This document shows, in pieces, positions 45,473 to 56,077 of a stretch of DNA of 64,000 nt. Origin of the DNA: Cephalopachus bancanus (taxonomy: Eukaryota > Chordata > Mammalia > Primates > Tarsiidae). The stretch covers positions 10,005,501 through 10,069,500 of the forward strand of contig JAPVLO010000055.1 of NCBI GenBank assembly GCA_027257055.1, given 5' to 3'. The first letter of the stretch is position 1; every line of letters begins with the position of its first letter. The notes beneath the pieces were generated by a model that was not told the origin of the DNA, ran no database searches, and was given only the letters and a program-made list of their open reading frames with translations. A program made the position numbers and the translations under genes.

Positions 45473-45769
45473 CAGAATCTCCTTGACTTACGATGGGGTC
45501 ATGTCTTGATAAACCCAACATAAGTTGAAAATGTAAGTCAAACATGCAAAACATCAGTAGTTTGCCTTCATTACTGGGTGGCTGCCTGGGAACTGCCGCG
45601 TGTTGCCACTGCCCAGCATCTAGAGAGTGTGTCGTACAGCATATCGCTAGCCCAGAAAATGATCAAATTTCAAAATGCAAAATATGGTTTCTAATAAAGG
45701 CATATCACTTTTGCACCATTCAAAGTTGAAAAATTATAAGTAAAATCATTGTGTGTCAGGAACCATCTG
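45473..45769. mobile_element. MER2-like (Tigger/pogo group) DNA transposon
   Basis: A 297-bp non-autonomous element with 'ccttgacttacgatgggg', 'aagttgaaaatgtaagtca' near one end and 'gcatatcacttttgcaccat', 'aaagttgaaaaattataag' near the other, the MER2 end structure. It is flanked by TA (45471-45472 and 45770-45771), the expected target duplication. Removing it restores the L1M ORF1 sequence. Confidence 0.88.
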
Positions 45770-45799
45770 TACTTAAATTGCCAAAAGTCAAAGACATAG

Positions 45800-46234
45800 T
45801 GATTTGAGTTTCTCCAGGAATATTCCCAGAAGGAGGATTGCTGGGTCATATGGAAGATGGATTGTTAGATCTTTTAGAAATTGCCACACTGTTTTCCACA
45901 GAGACTGGATAGAGAAAATGTGGTACATTTACACAATGGAATATTATACAACCATAAAGATAAACAAAATTATAAACTTCCCAGGAACTTGGATGGAATT
46001 AGAGTCTATACTACTAAGTGATTTATCACAGAAACAAAGATCTAAGTACTACATGTACTCATGCCTAAGAGGATTCTGAACATTTATCATAATACTATAA
46101 GAAAGAGATTGGCAGTAGTGGGACACTGTCGGGGGGGGAGCACATAACATCAATAAGGGTACCCAAACTTTACCTGTACAATGAGCACTTATGTTCCTAA
46201 CCTTTAATCTTTAAAATTAAAAAAAAAATGTTTT
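45800..46234 (+). mobile_element. LINE-1 3' end with 5' inversion
   Basis: Bases 45800-45900 are the ORF2 C-terminal region in reverse ('ggaatattcccagaaggagg', 'aaattgccacactgttttcc'), matching the reverse complement of about 63369-63470. From 45901 the element reads forward ('aatgtggtacatttacacaa') to the lineage-specific 3' UTR and A tail. Duplications aagtcaaagacatag (45785-45799) and aagtcagagacaaag (46235-46249). Confidence 0.9.
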
Positions 46235-46959
46235 AAGTCAGAGACAAAGAGAGACTCTTGAAAGCAATAAGAGAAAAGCAACTCATCACATACAGGTGAA
46301 CCTTCATAAGACAGTCAGCAGATTTCTCAGCAGAAACTTTGTAGGCTAGAGGCAAATGGGATGACATGCTCAAAGTGCTGAAAGAAAAAAAGACTGTCAA
46401 CCAAGAATTCTATACACCTCAAAACTACCCTTTAGAAAAGAAGAAGAGATAAAAGTTTTTCTGGACAAAGTTGAGGGAGTTTGTCACAACTAGACCTGCC
46501 TTACAATAAGTGCTAGAAATTAAGTTAAAATGAAAGGACACCAAATAACAACACAAAAGCTTATGGAAGTATAAATCTCACTGGTAAAGGTAAATATATA
46601 GACAAATACAGAATAATGTAATATTGCAATGCTGACACTTAATGGCTTTTAATCTAAGTTTAAAAGTTAAAAGACAAAAGAATTAATAAAAGCTACAGCC
46701 ACAACAATTTGTGAATGGATACACAATATATAAAAGTAAATTCTGACATCAATAACATAAAGTTGGGGGGAAGAGGTATAAAAGCATACAATGTTTGTAC
46801 ACAATTGAAGTTAAGTTGTTACCTTAAAATAGGCTGTTATAACTATAAAAAGTTTCATGCAAACCTCATGTTAACCACAAAGAAAAGGCCTATAGTAGAT
46901 ACAAAAAAGATAAAGAGAAAATAATCACAAAGTATAAAATAACCAAAAAAAAATCATCA

Positions 46960-48105
46960 AATCACAAAGGTGGACAACAAGAGAGGAAGAAAGAAACAAA
47001 ATAATTACAAAACAGACAGAAAACAATGAACAAAATGGCAATAGTAAGTACTTAATGATAAATAATTACTTTAAATATAAATATATTAAACTCACCAATC
47101 AAAAGATATAGCTTGACTGAATGAATATAAAAAAAAACAAGATCCAAGTATATTCTGTCTACAAGAGACTCATTTTAGATTTGAGGACACACATAATCTG
47201 AGAGTGATGGGATGGAGAAAGATATTCCATATAGTAGTAACCAAAAGAAAGCAGGGGTAGCTACATTCATATCATGAAAAATAGATTTTAAGCCAAAAAC
47301 TGTCAAAAGAGACAAAGAAGGTCATTATAGAATGTTGAAAGTGTCAATTCAATAGGAATACACAATTATAGATATATGTACCCACCATTACAGCACCTAC
47401 AAATATAAAGCAAACATTTACAGATCTGAAGGAAGAAATAGACAGCAATACAAGAATAGTAGGAGAATTCGATACTGTATTTTCAACCATGGATAGATCA
47501 TTCAGACCAAAAAAATCAATAAGGAAACAACAGATTTTAACAATATTACAGGCCAAGAAAAAAAGAGAAGACAAAATTAGACAAGTAGAATTATATCAAA
47601 CTAATAATCTTCTGCACCACAAAGGAAGTCATCAACAAAACGAAAAAGCAACCTGTGAAAGGGGAGGAAATATTTGTAAACCATATGTTTGATAAGGGAC
47701 TAATATCCAAAATATATAAGGAACTCTTGCAACTCAATTGAAAAATAACCCAATATTTAAATGGGCAAATGATCTGAGTAGACATTTCTCTAAAGAGAAC
47801 ATAAAAATGACCAATAGGTATATGAAAAAATGGTCAACATTACTAAAAATCAGGGAAATGCAAATCATAAGCACAACGAGATATCACCTCACACCTGTTA
47901 GGATGGCTATTATCCAAAAAAAAAAAAAAAAAAGATAAGTGTTGACAAGGATATGGGAAAAAAAGAACTCTTTTTACTGTTGGTGGGAATGTAAATTGGT
48001 ACAACTACTATGGAAAACAGTATGAAAGTTCCTCAAAAACTTAAAAATAGAATATCCAGCTATCTCACTTCTGGATATATATCCAAAGGATTTGAAAACT
48101 TAATC
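46960..48105 (+). pseudogene. L1M ORF2 remnant, internally deleted
   Basis: Endonuclease-like part ('agagactcattttagatttg', 'aaagcaggggtagctaca', 'gacaaagaaggtcattatag') joins, near 47540, to the post-reverse-transcriptase C-terminal part ('gcaccacaaaggaagtcatc', 'aatgggcaaatgatctgagt', 'ttggtgggaatgtaaattgg'). The reverse-transcriptase region is missing. Stops and frameshifts throughout. Confidence 0.78.
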
Positions 48106-48107
48106 TT

Positions 48108-48383
48108 GGCCGGGCATGGTGACTCAAGCCTGTAATCCCAGCACTTTGGGTGGAGACGAGAGAATTACCTGAGCCCACGGGTTTGACCAGCCTGGGCAAC
48201 TTGGTGAGACCTCGTCTATACACTAAATGAAAAAATTAGCCAGGCATGATAGCGCTTGCCTGTAGTTCTGGCTACTTGGAGGGCTGAGGCAGAAGGATCG
48301 CCTGAGCCCAGCAGGTTGACGTTGGGGTGGCCGTGAGCATGCCACTGCACTCCAGACTGGACAACGGACTGAGACTCCAACTC

Positions 48384-48414
<31 letters not shown>

Positions 48415-48415
48415 G
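48108..48415 (+). mobile_element. Alu dimer, strepsirrhine type
   Basis: Forward dimer 'ggccgggcatggtgactcaa', 'caacttggtgagacctcgtc', 'ggaaggctgagg'-class right arm, 'gagactccaactc', (aaaag)n tail. Imperfect duplications end in atctt on both sides. Confidence 0.94.
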
Positions 48416-48537
48416 CAAACATGATCTTGAAGAGATATCTGCACTCCCATGTTCAATATGGCATTATTCACAACCTCAAAGATATAGAAACAACTTAAGT
48501 GTTCACTGATGGATGAGTGGATAGAGAAAAATATCAT

Positions 48538-48560
48538 ACACACACACACACACACACAGA
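48538..48560 (+). repeat. (AC)n microsatellite, short
   Basis: About 11 CA units in the L1M ORF2-derived region. Confidence 0.9.
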
Positions 48561-49008
48561 GACAGAGGAACATGATTCATCCTTCAAAAAGAAGGAAATT
48601 CTGTCATTTGTGACAACATGGATGAACCTAGAGGATATTAGTCTAAGTGAAATAAGTCAGAAATGGAGAAAAGAGGAGGATGACGGTTACCAGGGGCTGG
48701 GGGAAGGGGAGAGTGGGGGGATCTCGGGTAAAGGAGGCAAAATTTCAGTTATGCAGAATGAGTAAGTTCTGGAGAGCGGATTACAGCACGGTGACCAGAG
48801 TCAATGACAAATGTGCTGTACACTTGACATTTGTTAAGATCACAGTGTCCTCACCACACAAAACAAGTTAACTATGCAAGGGTATGGATAAGTAAGATAG
48901 CTTGATCGTGATAATCCTTGCACAGTGTATACATATATCATAATCTACATCTCAAAGGTACACAATTTTTGGCAACAATACCTAAGTAAAGTTGGAAAAA
49001 ATAAATAA

Positions 49009-49628
49009 TATACGCCAACTCACAGAAGCCAGTAGAATGGTAGTTGCCAGGGACTTGAAGAAGGGAAAACAGAAGGGTGTTGGTCAAATGGCACAAAGTT
49101 TCAGTTATGATGAATAAGTCCTAGCAATCTACAGTACAGTATAGTGCCTACAGTTATCAATACTGTGGAACAGTTTCCGGCTGGGCACCATGACTCATGA
49201 CTATAATCTCAAAATTTTAGGAGGTCAACAGCTTGAACCCAGGAGTTTGAGATCAGCCTGGGCAATGTAGTAAGACTTCGTCTCTCCAGAAATCAAAAAA
49301 TTAGTCAGGCATGTCTGTTAGCTACTCAGGAAGCAAAGACAGAAGAACTGACTGAGCCCAGGAGGTCAAGGCTGTGGTGAGCTGTGATTTCGCCACTGCA
49401 CTCCAGCCTGAGTGACAGAGTGACTCAAAAAAATAGAAGTTTGCTAATAAGGGTGGATCTTATATTAAGTGTTCTTATTATTTAAAAAACATTTAATATA
49501 TGCTATAATAAAGAGGATAAGAGGGAGAAAACTTTTGAAGACAGTGAAAATATTTGTGGCATAGATTGTGGTGATGGTTTCACAGATACATACTTCTCTC
49601 CAAACTCATCAGGTTGTTGTTTACATTA
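49009..49628 (+). mobile_element. Second L1M 3' UTR fragment, split by an Alu
   Basis: 'actcacagaagccagtagaa', 'tagttgccagggacttgaag', 'caaagtttcagttatgatga', 'tgcctacagttatcaatact', and after the Alu 'gggtggatcttatattaagt', repeat the same type of L1M 3' UTR that ended just before. It is therefore a separate, probably pre-existing, L1 next to which the 44.5-kb L1M inserted. Confidence 0.75.
49179..49434 (+). mobile_element. Alu dimer, older J-like
   Basis: Forward, diverged: 'ggctgggcaccatgactcat', 'gagatcagcctgggcaatgt', 'gtcaaggctgtggtgagctg', A-rich tail. Interrupts the L1M 3' UTR. Confidence 0.88.
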
Positions 49629-49689
49629 AATATGCACTGCTTTTCCTCAATTACTCAACTCCATCTTCGACAAAGCCTCCAACAACAAC

Positions 49690-51010
49690 TGTTGGGGAGA
49701 GGAGAACCTATTCAGTAAATTGTGCCCAGAAAACTGGCTGATCACATGCAGAAGATTGAAACAGGACCCCGACCTATCACCTTACACAAAAATCAACTCT
49801 AAATTGATCAAAGACCTAAATGTAAAACCTCAAACTATAAGAATCTTAGAAAATGCAGGAGATAACCTTACGGAAATTGGAACTGGCAACCAATTCCTGA
49901 TCAGAACCCTAAATGCCCATACCTTAAGAAATAAGATAGACAAGTGGAAGCTGGGCTCGGTGGCTCAGCCTGTAATCCCGTGCCTTTGGGAGGCTGAGGT
50001 GAGTGAATTGCCTGAGCCCGCGGGTTCGAGACCCACCTGAGCAGTGAGACCTCATCTCTACAATAAATCAGAAAATCAGCCGGGCATGGTAGCACATGCC
50101 TGTAATTCCGGCTACTCGGAAGGCTGAGGAGGAAGGATCGCTGGAGCCCAGCAGGTCTCCAGTGGCTGGAAGCGGCCACTGCACTCCAGTCTGGGCGACA
50201 GAGTGAGACTCCAACTCGGAAAAAAAAAAAAAAAAAAAGATAGACAAGTGGGACCTCATCAAATGAACGAGTTTCTGCAAAACAAAAGAAACCATCAAGA
50301 GAGCAGGGAGACAGCCCACAGAATGAGAAAAAATATTTGCCAACTATGTGTCTGACAAAGGCCTAACATCTAGGACCTACAAGGAACTCAAACGCGCCAA
50401 AAGGAAAAAAAACAAACAGCCCCATTAAAAAGTGAGCAAAAGTCATGAATAGACACTTCTCAAAAGAAGATATATGGGCAGCCAAAAGACACATGAAAAA
50501 GTGCTCAGCCTCATTCAACATCAGAGAAATACAAATCAAAACCACGTTGAGATACCACCTAACCCCAGTAAGAATGGCCATCATTAATAAAACAAACAAC
50601 AACAGATGCTGGCGAGGATGCGGAGAGAAAGGAACACTTCTATACTGCTGGTGGGAGTGCAAACTAGTGCAAACTCTTTGGAAGACAGTGTGACGATATC
50701 TGAAAAAACTAAAAATTGACCTTCTATATGACCCAGCAATTCCCCTACTGAGAATATACCCAGAGGAACGCAAATCATTCTACAAAAAAGATACCTGCAC
50801 ACGTATGTTTGTTGCAGCTCTATTCACAATAGCAAAAACATGGAACCAACCATGCTGCCATTGAAGCTAGACTGGATAAAAAAATGTGGTACATATACAT
50901 GATGGAATATTATGCAACCATAAAGAAGGACAAACATATGGTCTTCGCAGCAACTTGGATGGATTTAGGGTCTATCATACTTAGTGATCTATCACAGAAA
51001 CAAAGAACAG
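49690..51010 (+). pseudogene. L1 ORF2 C-terminal remnant
   Basis: Encodes pieces of the ORF2p region after the reverse transcriptase, including the cysteine-rich segment (near 50605-50660) where the histidine of the C-x3-C-x7-H-x4-C pattern is replaced by Tyr ('TLLYCWWEC'). The Alu at 49948-50236 and several stops or frameshifts break the frame. Confidence 0.88.
49948..50236 (+). mobile_element. Alu dimer, strepsirrhine type, youngest-looking
   Basis: Low divergence; 'aagctgggctcggtggctca' start, B-box-like GGTTCGAGACC, a small left-arm deletion after 'gagacccacctga', 'gactccaactcgg' and an uninterrupted A tail of about 18. Perfect 15-bp duplications aagatagacaagtgg at 49933-49947 and 50237-50251. 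Confidence 0.97.
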
Positions 51011-51258
51011 AGTACCATGTGTTCTCACTCATAAACAGGACTTGAACAATTATAATACTGTAAGAAAGGGATCAGCAGTAGTGGGAAACTGTCAGGGAGG
51101 GGAGTAGGATTGACAATTGAAGGAAACTGCTAGAGAAGCGAGGGGCACACCTCATCAACAAGGGTACCTGCATAATCAACTTTTGTATACCTAACCCTAA
51201 ACCGTAACCCACACCTTTATAACAATAAATAAATAATAAATAAATATGTACTGCTTTT

Positions 51259-52443
51259 ATATGTCCATCAGTTCTCAATAAAGTGATAATATACTAGTAA
51301 TAATAAACTGACATCTGGTATGTACATCAGTACTGTGAGCATGGTTCATGTGAGTCTGCCCCAGAGAGAGGGATGTGGGGTTTGGCTGAGCCTGCATAGC
51401 CAGTCCAACCCCAGGACTATAGGAAGTTGCCTGCTGGCCAGATGCATCAGATTGTGTGACCTTTCACACCACTGTCATCCAAATCAAGATTGCCCGAGCC
51501 AAGTTGTTTGTTCGGTGACATGCTGTAGCTACAGGGAGCCACTGAGTCTAAACCTATGGATTATAAAGAGTTGATGCACCATCATCTATGCCAGCTGGCC
51601 TAGGTGTGGCATGTAGGCCAATTATGACCACAGTGTGGCAAGACAGCCCAAATCTGAGGTCGACAGTCGTTAGCCGGTAGGCAGGTGCCCAAGCCAGGGC
51701 CTAAGTGCTAACAGGTATCCAGCAGATGGTGATCCTATTCCTTCCTCTGCCTAGTAGGCACACTCACAGGGGAAAAATCAAGGCAACCTCCCTCAAAGGT
51801 ATCAGCGGGCTTCCTGCAATTGCGCTTCAAGGAGTCCTGAATGCTGGTATGGGAAATGACATCACTGGGGCAGAGCTATCTTCGGGCGGGGGGGGTGGGG
51901 GGGCGTCTCCATCATCCAAAGGTAGATTTTTGTGTCTGTGACTAGGAAATCAGTAACTAGAAAGACAAGAATGTGACTGCCTTGGGACCTGGGGAGGGTC
52001 AGCCTGCACTGAGCTGTGATGGGGCATAGAACAGACAACTGGAGACTGCCCTGACACTAGAGAAGAAAGCATCCACAGGACAATGGCAGGGACAACTCCT
52101 GGCATGGCTCCTGTAAAAACCATCAGCCTTCATGGGCAGCTTACTGGGGAGCAAGTGACGTGGCCATTCACTGGGGCACCAAGAAAGGAAAAGCATGTCT
52201 TCTGCCACTTGGTTCTGTCCATTCTCAGAAGCAGGGGCATTTTTTTTCTCATTCAAAGAAAAAGAAATACAAAAAAATCGAAGTACAGACACAAAACCTG
52301 GAAAATGTCAGGACAAAGACTAGCATCTACTCAGGGTGGGGTATGGGCCAGCCAGGCATAAGCTAACCAGGAGACCTGGGCACATGTTTCTGCAGAACAA
52401 AAACACTGCTTACACTAACATGTCCCATTATAACTGTCCAGTT
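51259..52443. other. Unique non-coding sequence with a G-run
   Basis: No gene or repeat recognised. A G-rich run at 51884-51903 (gggcggggggggtggggggg) could form a G-quadruplex. Short frames only. Confidence 0.45.
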
Positions 52444-52458
52444 CAAAAGGCAGAAGTA

Positions 52459-52857
<399 letters not shown>

Positions 52858-52879
52858 CTACGTACAGGACAAAATTCCA

Positions 52880-53205
52880 GGCAGTCATAACACTGTATCA
52901 GAGGGCTTATTGATGAAGAAATGTGTTTATCAGATATTTCTAAATGAAAAGGAAATGTTTTCAGAGGTGTACATAGAGTATGATCCAATTTGGGTCAAAG
53001 GGAATAAAAGGCAGAAACTTATGTATAGAAATAGGAGAAAGAACAACAGTTAATATTACAAAATACAAACAGCATTTACATCTGGGTGGTAGCATAATGG
53101 GTTGTTTTATTTTCTCTTTTTTTGTGTGTATTTTCCAAATTGAATGCTGTGAACATGTCTCAGTTTTATGTCCTGGAACAAAATAAATGCTTTAGTTTCA
53201 TTTTT
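52880..53205 (+). mobile_element. L1M (L1ME-like) 3' end
   Basis: 'catctgggtggtagcataat', 'tttattttctctttttttgt', 'ttttccaaattgaatgctgt', 'gaacatgtctcagttttatg' is the typical 3' terminus of old L1ME-type elements. Confidence 0.72.
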
Positions 53206-54264
53206 TAAAACCCACGGCATTGAATCACAGTTATAGTTTATAAGCCTTTTTGTGCTAAATTACCCACAGTGCACTGAGGCAGCCCAAGCAGGTACCATGT
53301 GTCTCTACTTTGTGGCCGGGGAAGGCAGTGGGTGGGGGGCAGGTTGATCCAGCGCCCCACCCAGAGCAGCCAGGCACTCCCCTGGCTCTCCAGGGCTGTC
53401 TCTTCACTTGAGGAACCCAGTGCAGAGGGCAGGGAGTTGTGTCCCCTCAAGTCTGTGCCCTCCTCCAGCAAGGCTGAAGACCCAGTCTCTCGGGCTTCCC
53501 ACCAGGCTCCAGGGGTTTTTTGTATGTTTGTGTGTGGTCACATCCCTTTGGTACCAGAGGTTCCCAGGTGCTGCAACACAGCTCTATGGAGCTTTTGTGG
53601 ACACTGATGACTCTTTCTGGCATGGTCTTCAACAGAGCACACCCTGCTCTGTTCCTACTCCTTGCATGCCTATCTCAGACCAGGAAGGTTTGTGTCCCTG
53701 GGGTTCCATCACTGGCCACGCTGTATCTCTGGGTGACGGCCCCAGGCCAGGTCAGATCAACCTGGTTAGAGGGCAGAGCCTGGGAAACTTGGTCCTGGCC
53801 AAGCTGACTGGGGCTCAGGACTCGCGGGGAGAGGAGCGTCAGGGACACAAGGAAGCACCCAGAAGAAGAAGCAGAGAAGCTGGTCCAGAGCCCAGGACCA
53901 AACCTCTCCACAGAGAGCCTTCCCTGCTGACTAAGAATGGGGACCTCTGTGGGTCTTGGGCAGAATCCCTTCTTCAACCTGTCCCAGATCCACACAAGGC
54001 AGCAAATTCTCAGGGCTTTGAGGGACCAGCCCAGCCCAAGTTGCCTGCTGGGAACCCCTGCTGATCTTGCCGGGCAGGGCTAAGGACTGATGCCTGTCAT
54101 CTTTTATCCTGACAGTTAAACAGTCCTCCCCAAGTCCCTGCCTTGGCCATCCCATCTGCTGACCACAGTGGGCCTCACTGACCCTATCACATCTCCAGGT
54201 GAAAAAAGTCTCCAGTGGGAGACAGTCCAGACCCCTCAACCCAGCATGGCGGGCCCTCCATGAT
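53206..54264. other. Unique GC-rich sequence with a 218-residue open frame
   Basis: The longest open frame in the window (53408-54064, plus strand, 218 residues) lies here. The predicted peptide is Pro/Gly/Ser/Arg-rich, of no recognisable fold, signal or motif, and frames of 95-113 residues overlap it in other phases and on the other strand. GC-rich DNA gives such frames by chance. I do not call a gene. Confidence 0.5.
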
Positions 54265-54712
54265 CCAGGCAAGTTTTCTAAACTTGTCCACTACACCCCA
54301 CCTGACCTAGAGACTCTAATCGCCCCAAACATGCTGCAGCCTCCCCACCTTCGCACCTCACCTCCTGGAGGCTGTTCTCCCACATGGCTTCCTCCTGGGA
54401 TCCTGATCATCCTTCACAACTCTGCAAAAACCTCAAGCCATTTCCACACAGATTCCTCAGACCCCCACTACTGAAATTAAGCCCAGCCCTCCCCACATAT
54501 GTCCTGGCCCTGGCTGTATGTTGGCAGCAGTTGAGGCCTATTCTATAATCTGCCTATGTCCATCTGTCTCTCCCACCCTGACTTCTAAGGGGTCTACATC
54601 TTATTCATTGTCATATTCTGCTACCCACCCACCATCCCCTCCTGCACATTACCTTCAACATACACAGTAGGCACTCACTGAAGACTTGTCATACAGAAAT
54701 CATGTCATGAGA
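54265..54712 (+). mobile_element. L2 3' region
   Basis: 'cacctcctggaggctgttct', 'ctgtctctcccaccctgact', 'ctaaggggtctacatcttat', 'cagtaggcactcactgaaga' follow the order of an L2 3' end. Confidence 0.75.
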
Positions 54713-55003
54713 GTAGGTCTGGTGGCTCTTACGTGTAATCCCAGCACTTTGGGAGGCTGAGGCAAGAGAATTGCTTGAACCCAGGAGTTCAAGGCCAACT
54801 TGGGCAATGTAGTAAAACCAGGTATCTACAAAAAAAAATTTTTTTTTAATTAGCTAAGCGTGGTGGCATGTATCTGTAGTCCTAGCTACTTGGGAGGCCT
54901 GAGGTTTTTGGAAGAGCATTTGAGCCCAGGAGTTTTAGGCTGCAGTGAGCCATGATTATGCCACTATACTTTAGTCTGGGTGGCAGGGTGAGACCCTAAC
55001 TTA
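54713..55003 (+). mobile_element. Alu dimer, older J-like
   Basis: Forward dimer 'ggtctggtggctcttacgtg', 'aacttgggcaatgtagtaaa', 'gctgcagtgagccatgatta', 'gtgagaccctaactta'. The tail position is occupied by a long purine array. Confidence 0.9.
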
Positions 55004-55171
55004 GAGAGAGAGAGAGAAGAAGGAAAAAGGGGGAAGAGAGAGAGAAGGGGGAGGGAGAGAGAGAGAGAAGGGGGGGAGGGAAGGAGAGGAGAGGGGAGGA
55101 AAGAAAAAAGGAAGGAGAAGGGAAAGAAGGAAGGGAGAGAGGAAGGAGGAAAGGAAGGGGAAAGAAAGAAA

Positions 55172-55234
<63 letters not shown>

Positions 55235-55235
55235 C

Positions 55236-55277
<42 letters not shown>

Positions 55278-55352
55278 GCAAAGAAAGAAACAAAGAAAGA
55301 AGCAAAGAAACAAAGAAAGAAGCAAAGAAAGAAAGAAAGAGGAAAAGAGTAA
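55004..55352 (+). repeat. Purine-only array: (GA)n, (GGAA)n, (GAAA)n, (CAAAGAAA)n
   Basis: About 350 bases nearly all A and G, grading from ga/ggga into gaaggaaa, then perfect (GAAA)n near 55180-55225, then (caaagaaa)n variants. It begins at the Alu 3' end, so probably evolved from the A-tail. Phe/Leu/Ser frames on the minus strand are artefacts. Confidence 0.96.
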
Positions 55353-55356
55353 GTAA

Positions 55357-55645
55357 GTCATGGTCAGCTACAGATTCTGCTCCCAACTTAGCAAAACTGT
55401 GGTGCTCTTTGCTACAAAAAAATTCACAGATGAACGAAATGTTCTCAGCGGATTCCAGACCATCTAATTCTTCAATGCTCTTCCTGAATCTTTTTTTTTT
55501 TCACCTTCTTCAATTCTTGAAAAAACCCTGACCCTTCAACCATGTGCTGTTCATAGAGTCTGTTCTGAATACATGCAAAGGCTTCCCCATTTTGCCCAAT
55601 CACCCAAGGCATAAAATTAAATCAGCTTTGGAAAGACAAACCCAG
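55357..55645. other. Unique non-coding sequence
   Basis: Short T-run at 55492-55501. Nothing recognised. Confidence 0.4.
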
Positions 55646-55880
55646 AAAGAAGCTGTCTCACTAAAATTTCCCAGGAAGAGATTTACCTTCCAGAACCATA
55701 AAATGTAGGCGAGCCATCTCGCCCATTGTGCGATGCTCTTCCAAACAGACCCCCTGTCGCCATGGCAACCCTCACATCTGTCATTACCTCAGAGAGAGAA
55801 CACCTTTGAAAAGAAATCTACTTAGCAACATGTCACGTTAACTTCTGCACTTCTTACAGATGCTCTCAGGAATCCAGGCC
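55646..55880. promoter_or_regulatory. Candidate regulatory block with RFX X-box-like site
   Basis: Repeat-free sequence around the palindromic X-box at 55756-55769. Nearby are 'tctgtcattacctcagag', 'cacctttgaaaag' (TCF/LEF-like CTTTGA) and 'acatgtcacgtta'. Composition and motif clustering suggest a regulatory element; conservation and activity are untested. Confidence 0.45.
55756..55769. promoter_or_regulatory. X-box-like motif (RFX family)
   Basis: GTCGCCATGGCAAC fits the RFX dimer pattern GTNRCC-AT-GGNAAC with a 2-base spacer and near-perfect dyad symmetry. RFX1-4 and RFX6 bind such sites; whether this one is used is unknown. Confidence 0.6.
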
Positions 55881-56038
55881 TGAGTACCCTGGGGTAAATG
55901 GTGCCTCCCTGAACAATCTAGAAGACATTGCCACGGCCAATAGTGGGCCCCTTCCTCGACCTGCCCCCACCTGTCTCTGGGTATGAGTCAGGTGCTGGGG
56001 CTGCCCCAGGATGGCATGTTGGCTCTGCACGCCGGGCA

Positions 56039-56070
56039 GTTACACAAGCCAACTGTTACACAAGCCAACT
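56039..56070 (+). repeat. 16-bp tandem duplication
   Basis: gttacacaagccaact occurs twice head to tail without a mismatch. Confidence 0.95.
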
Positions 56071-56077
56071 GTTATAA

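Larger units (their letters stand above)
45240..46560 (+). pseudogene. L1M ORF1 remnant
   Basis: DNA matching the ORF1 (RNA-binding, coiled-coil) part of L1M, from 'agaaaatagaatcagcaaac' to 'acctgccttacaataagtgc', interrupted by the MER2-like element and the inverted L1. Multiple stops and frameshifts; no product expected. Confidence 0.7.
44541..49008 (+). mobile_element. Nearly full-length L1M with nested insertions
   Basis: It starts with a 5' UTR-like 'agcaagatatcagaataggc' and 'gaatttaacaaacatccac', then ORF1-like ('gaatcagcaaactcaaagac', 'gcaataagagaaaagcaact', 'aaccaagaattctatacacc'), ORF2 endonuclease-domain-like ('caatggatagatc'-type sequence near 47488), a large deletion at about 47540 removing most of ORF2, the ORF2 C-terminal part, and a 3' UTR ending in an A-rich tail near 49005. 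Inserted within it are a MER2-like element, a 5'-inverted L1 and an Alu. Confidence 0.85.
49645..51241 (+). mobile_element. LINE-1, 5'-truncated, lineage-specific, with Alu inside
   Basis: About 1.3 kb of L1 (excluding the Alu): ORF2 C-terminal third, 3' UTR ('cagtagtgggaaactgtcag', 'cctaaccctaaaccgtaacc') and a (taaa)n tail. Flanked by 17-bp duplications aaatatgcactgctttt (49628-49644) and aaatatgtactgctttt (51242-51258), one mismatch. Confidence 0.94.

Noticed and set aside
54964..55386. Phe/Leu/Ser-rich minus-strand frames resembling membrane segments
   Set aside because: Translation of the homopurine array; apparent hydrophobic helices are compositional.
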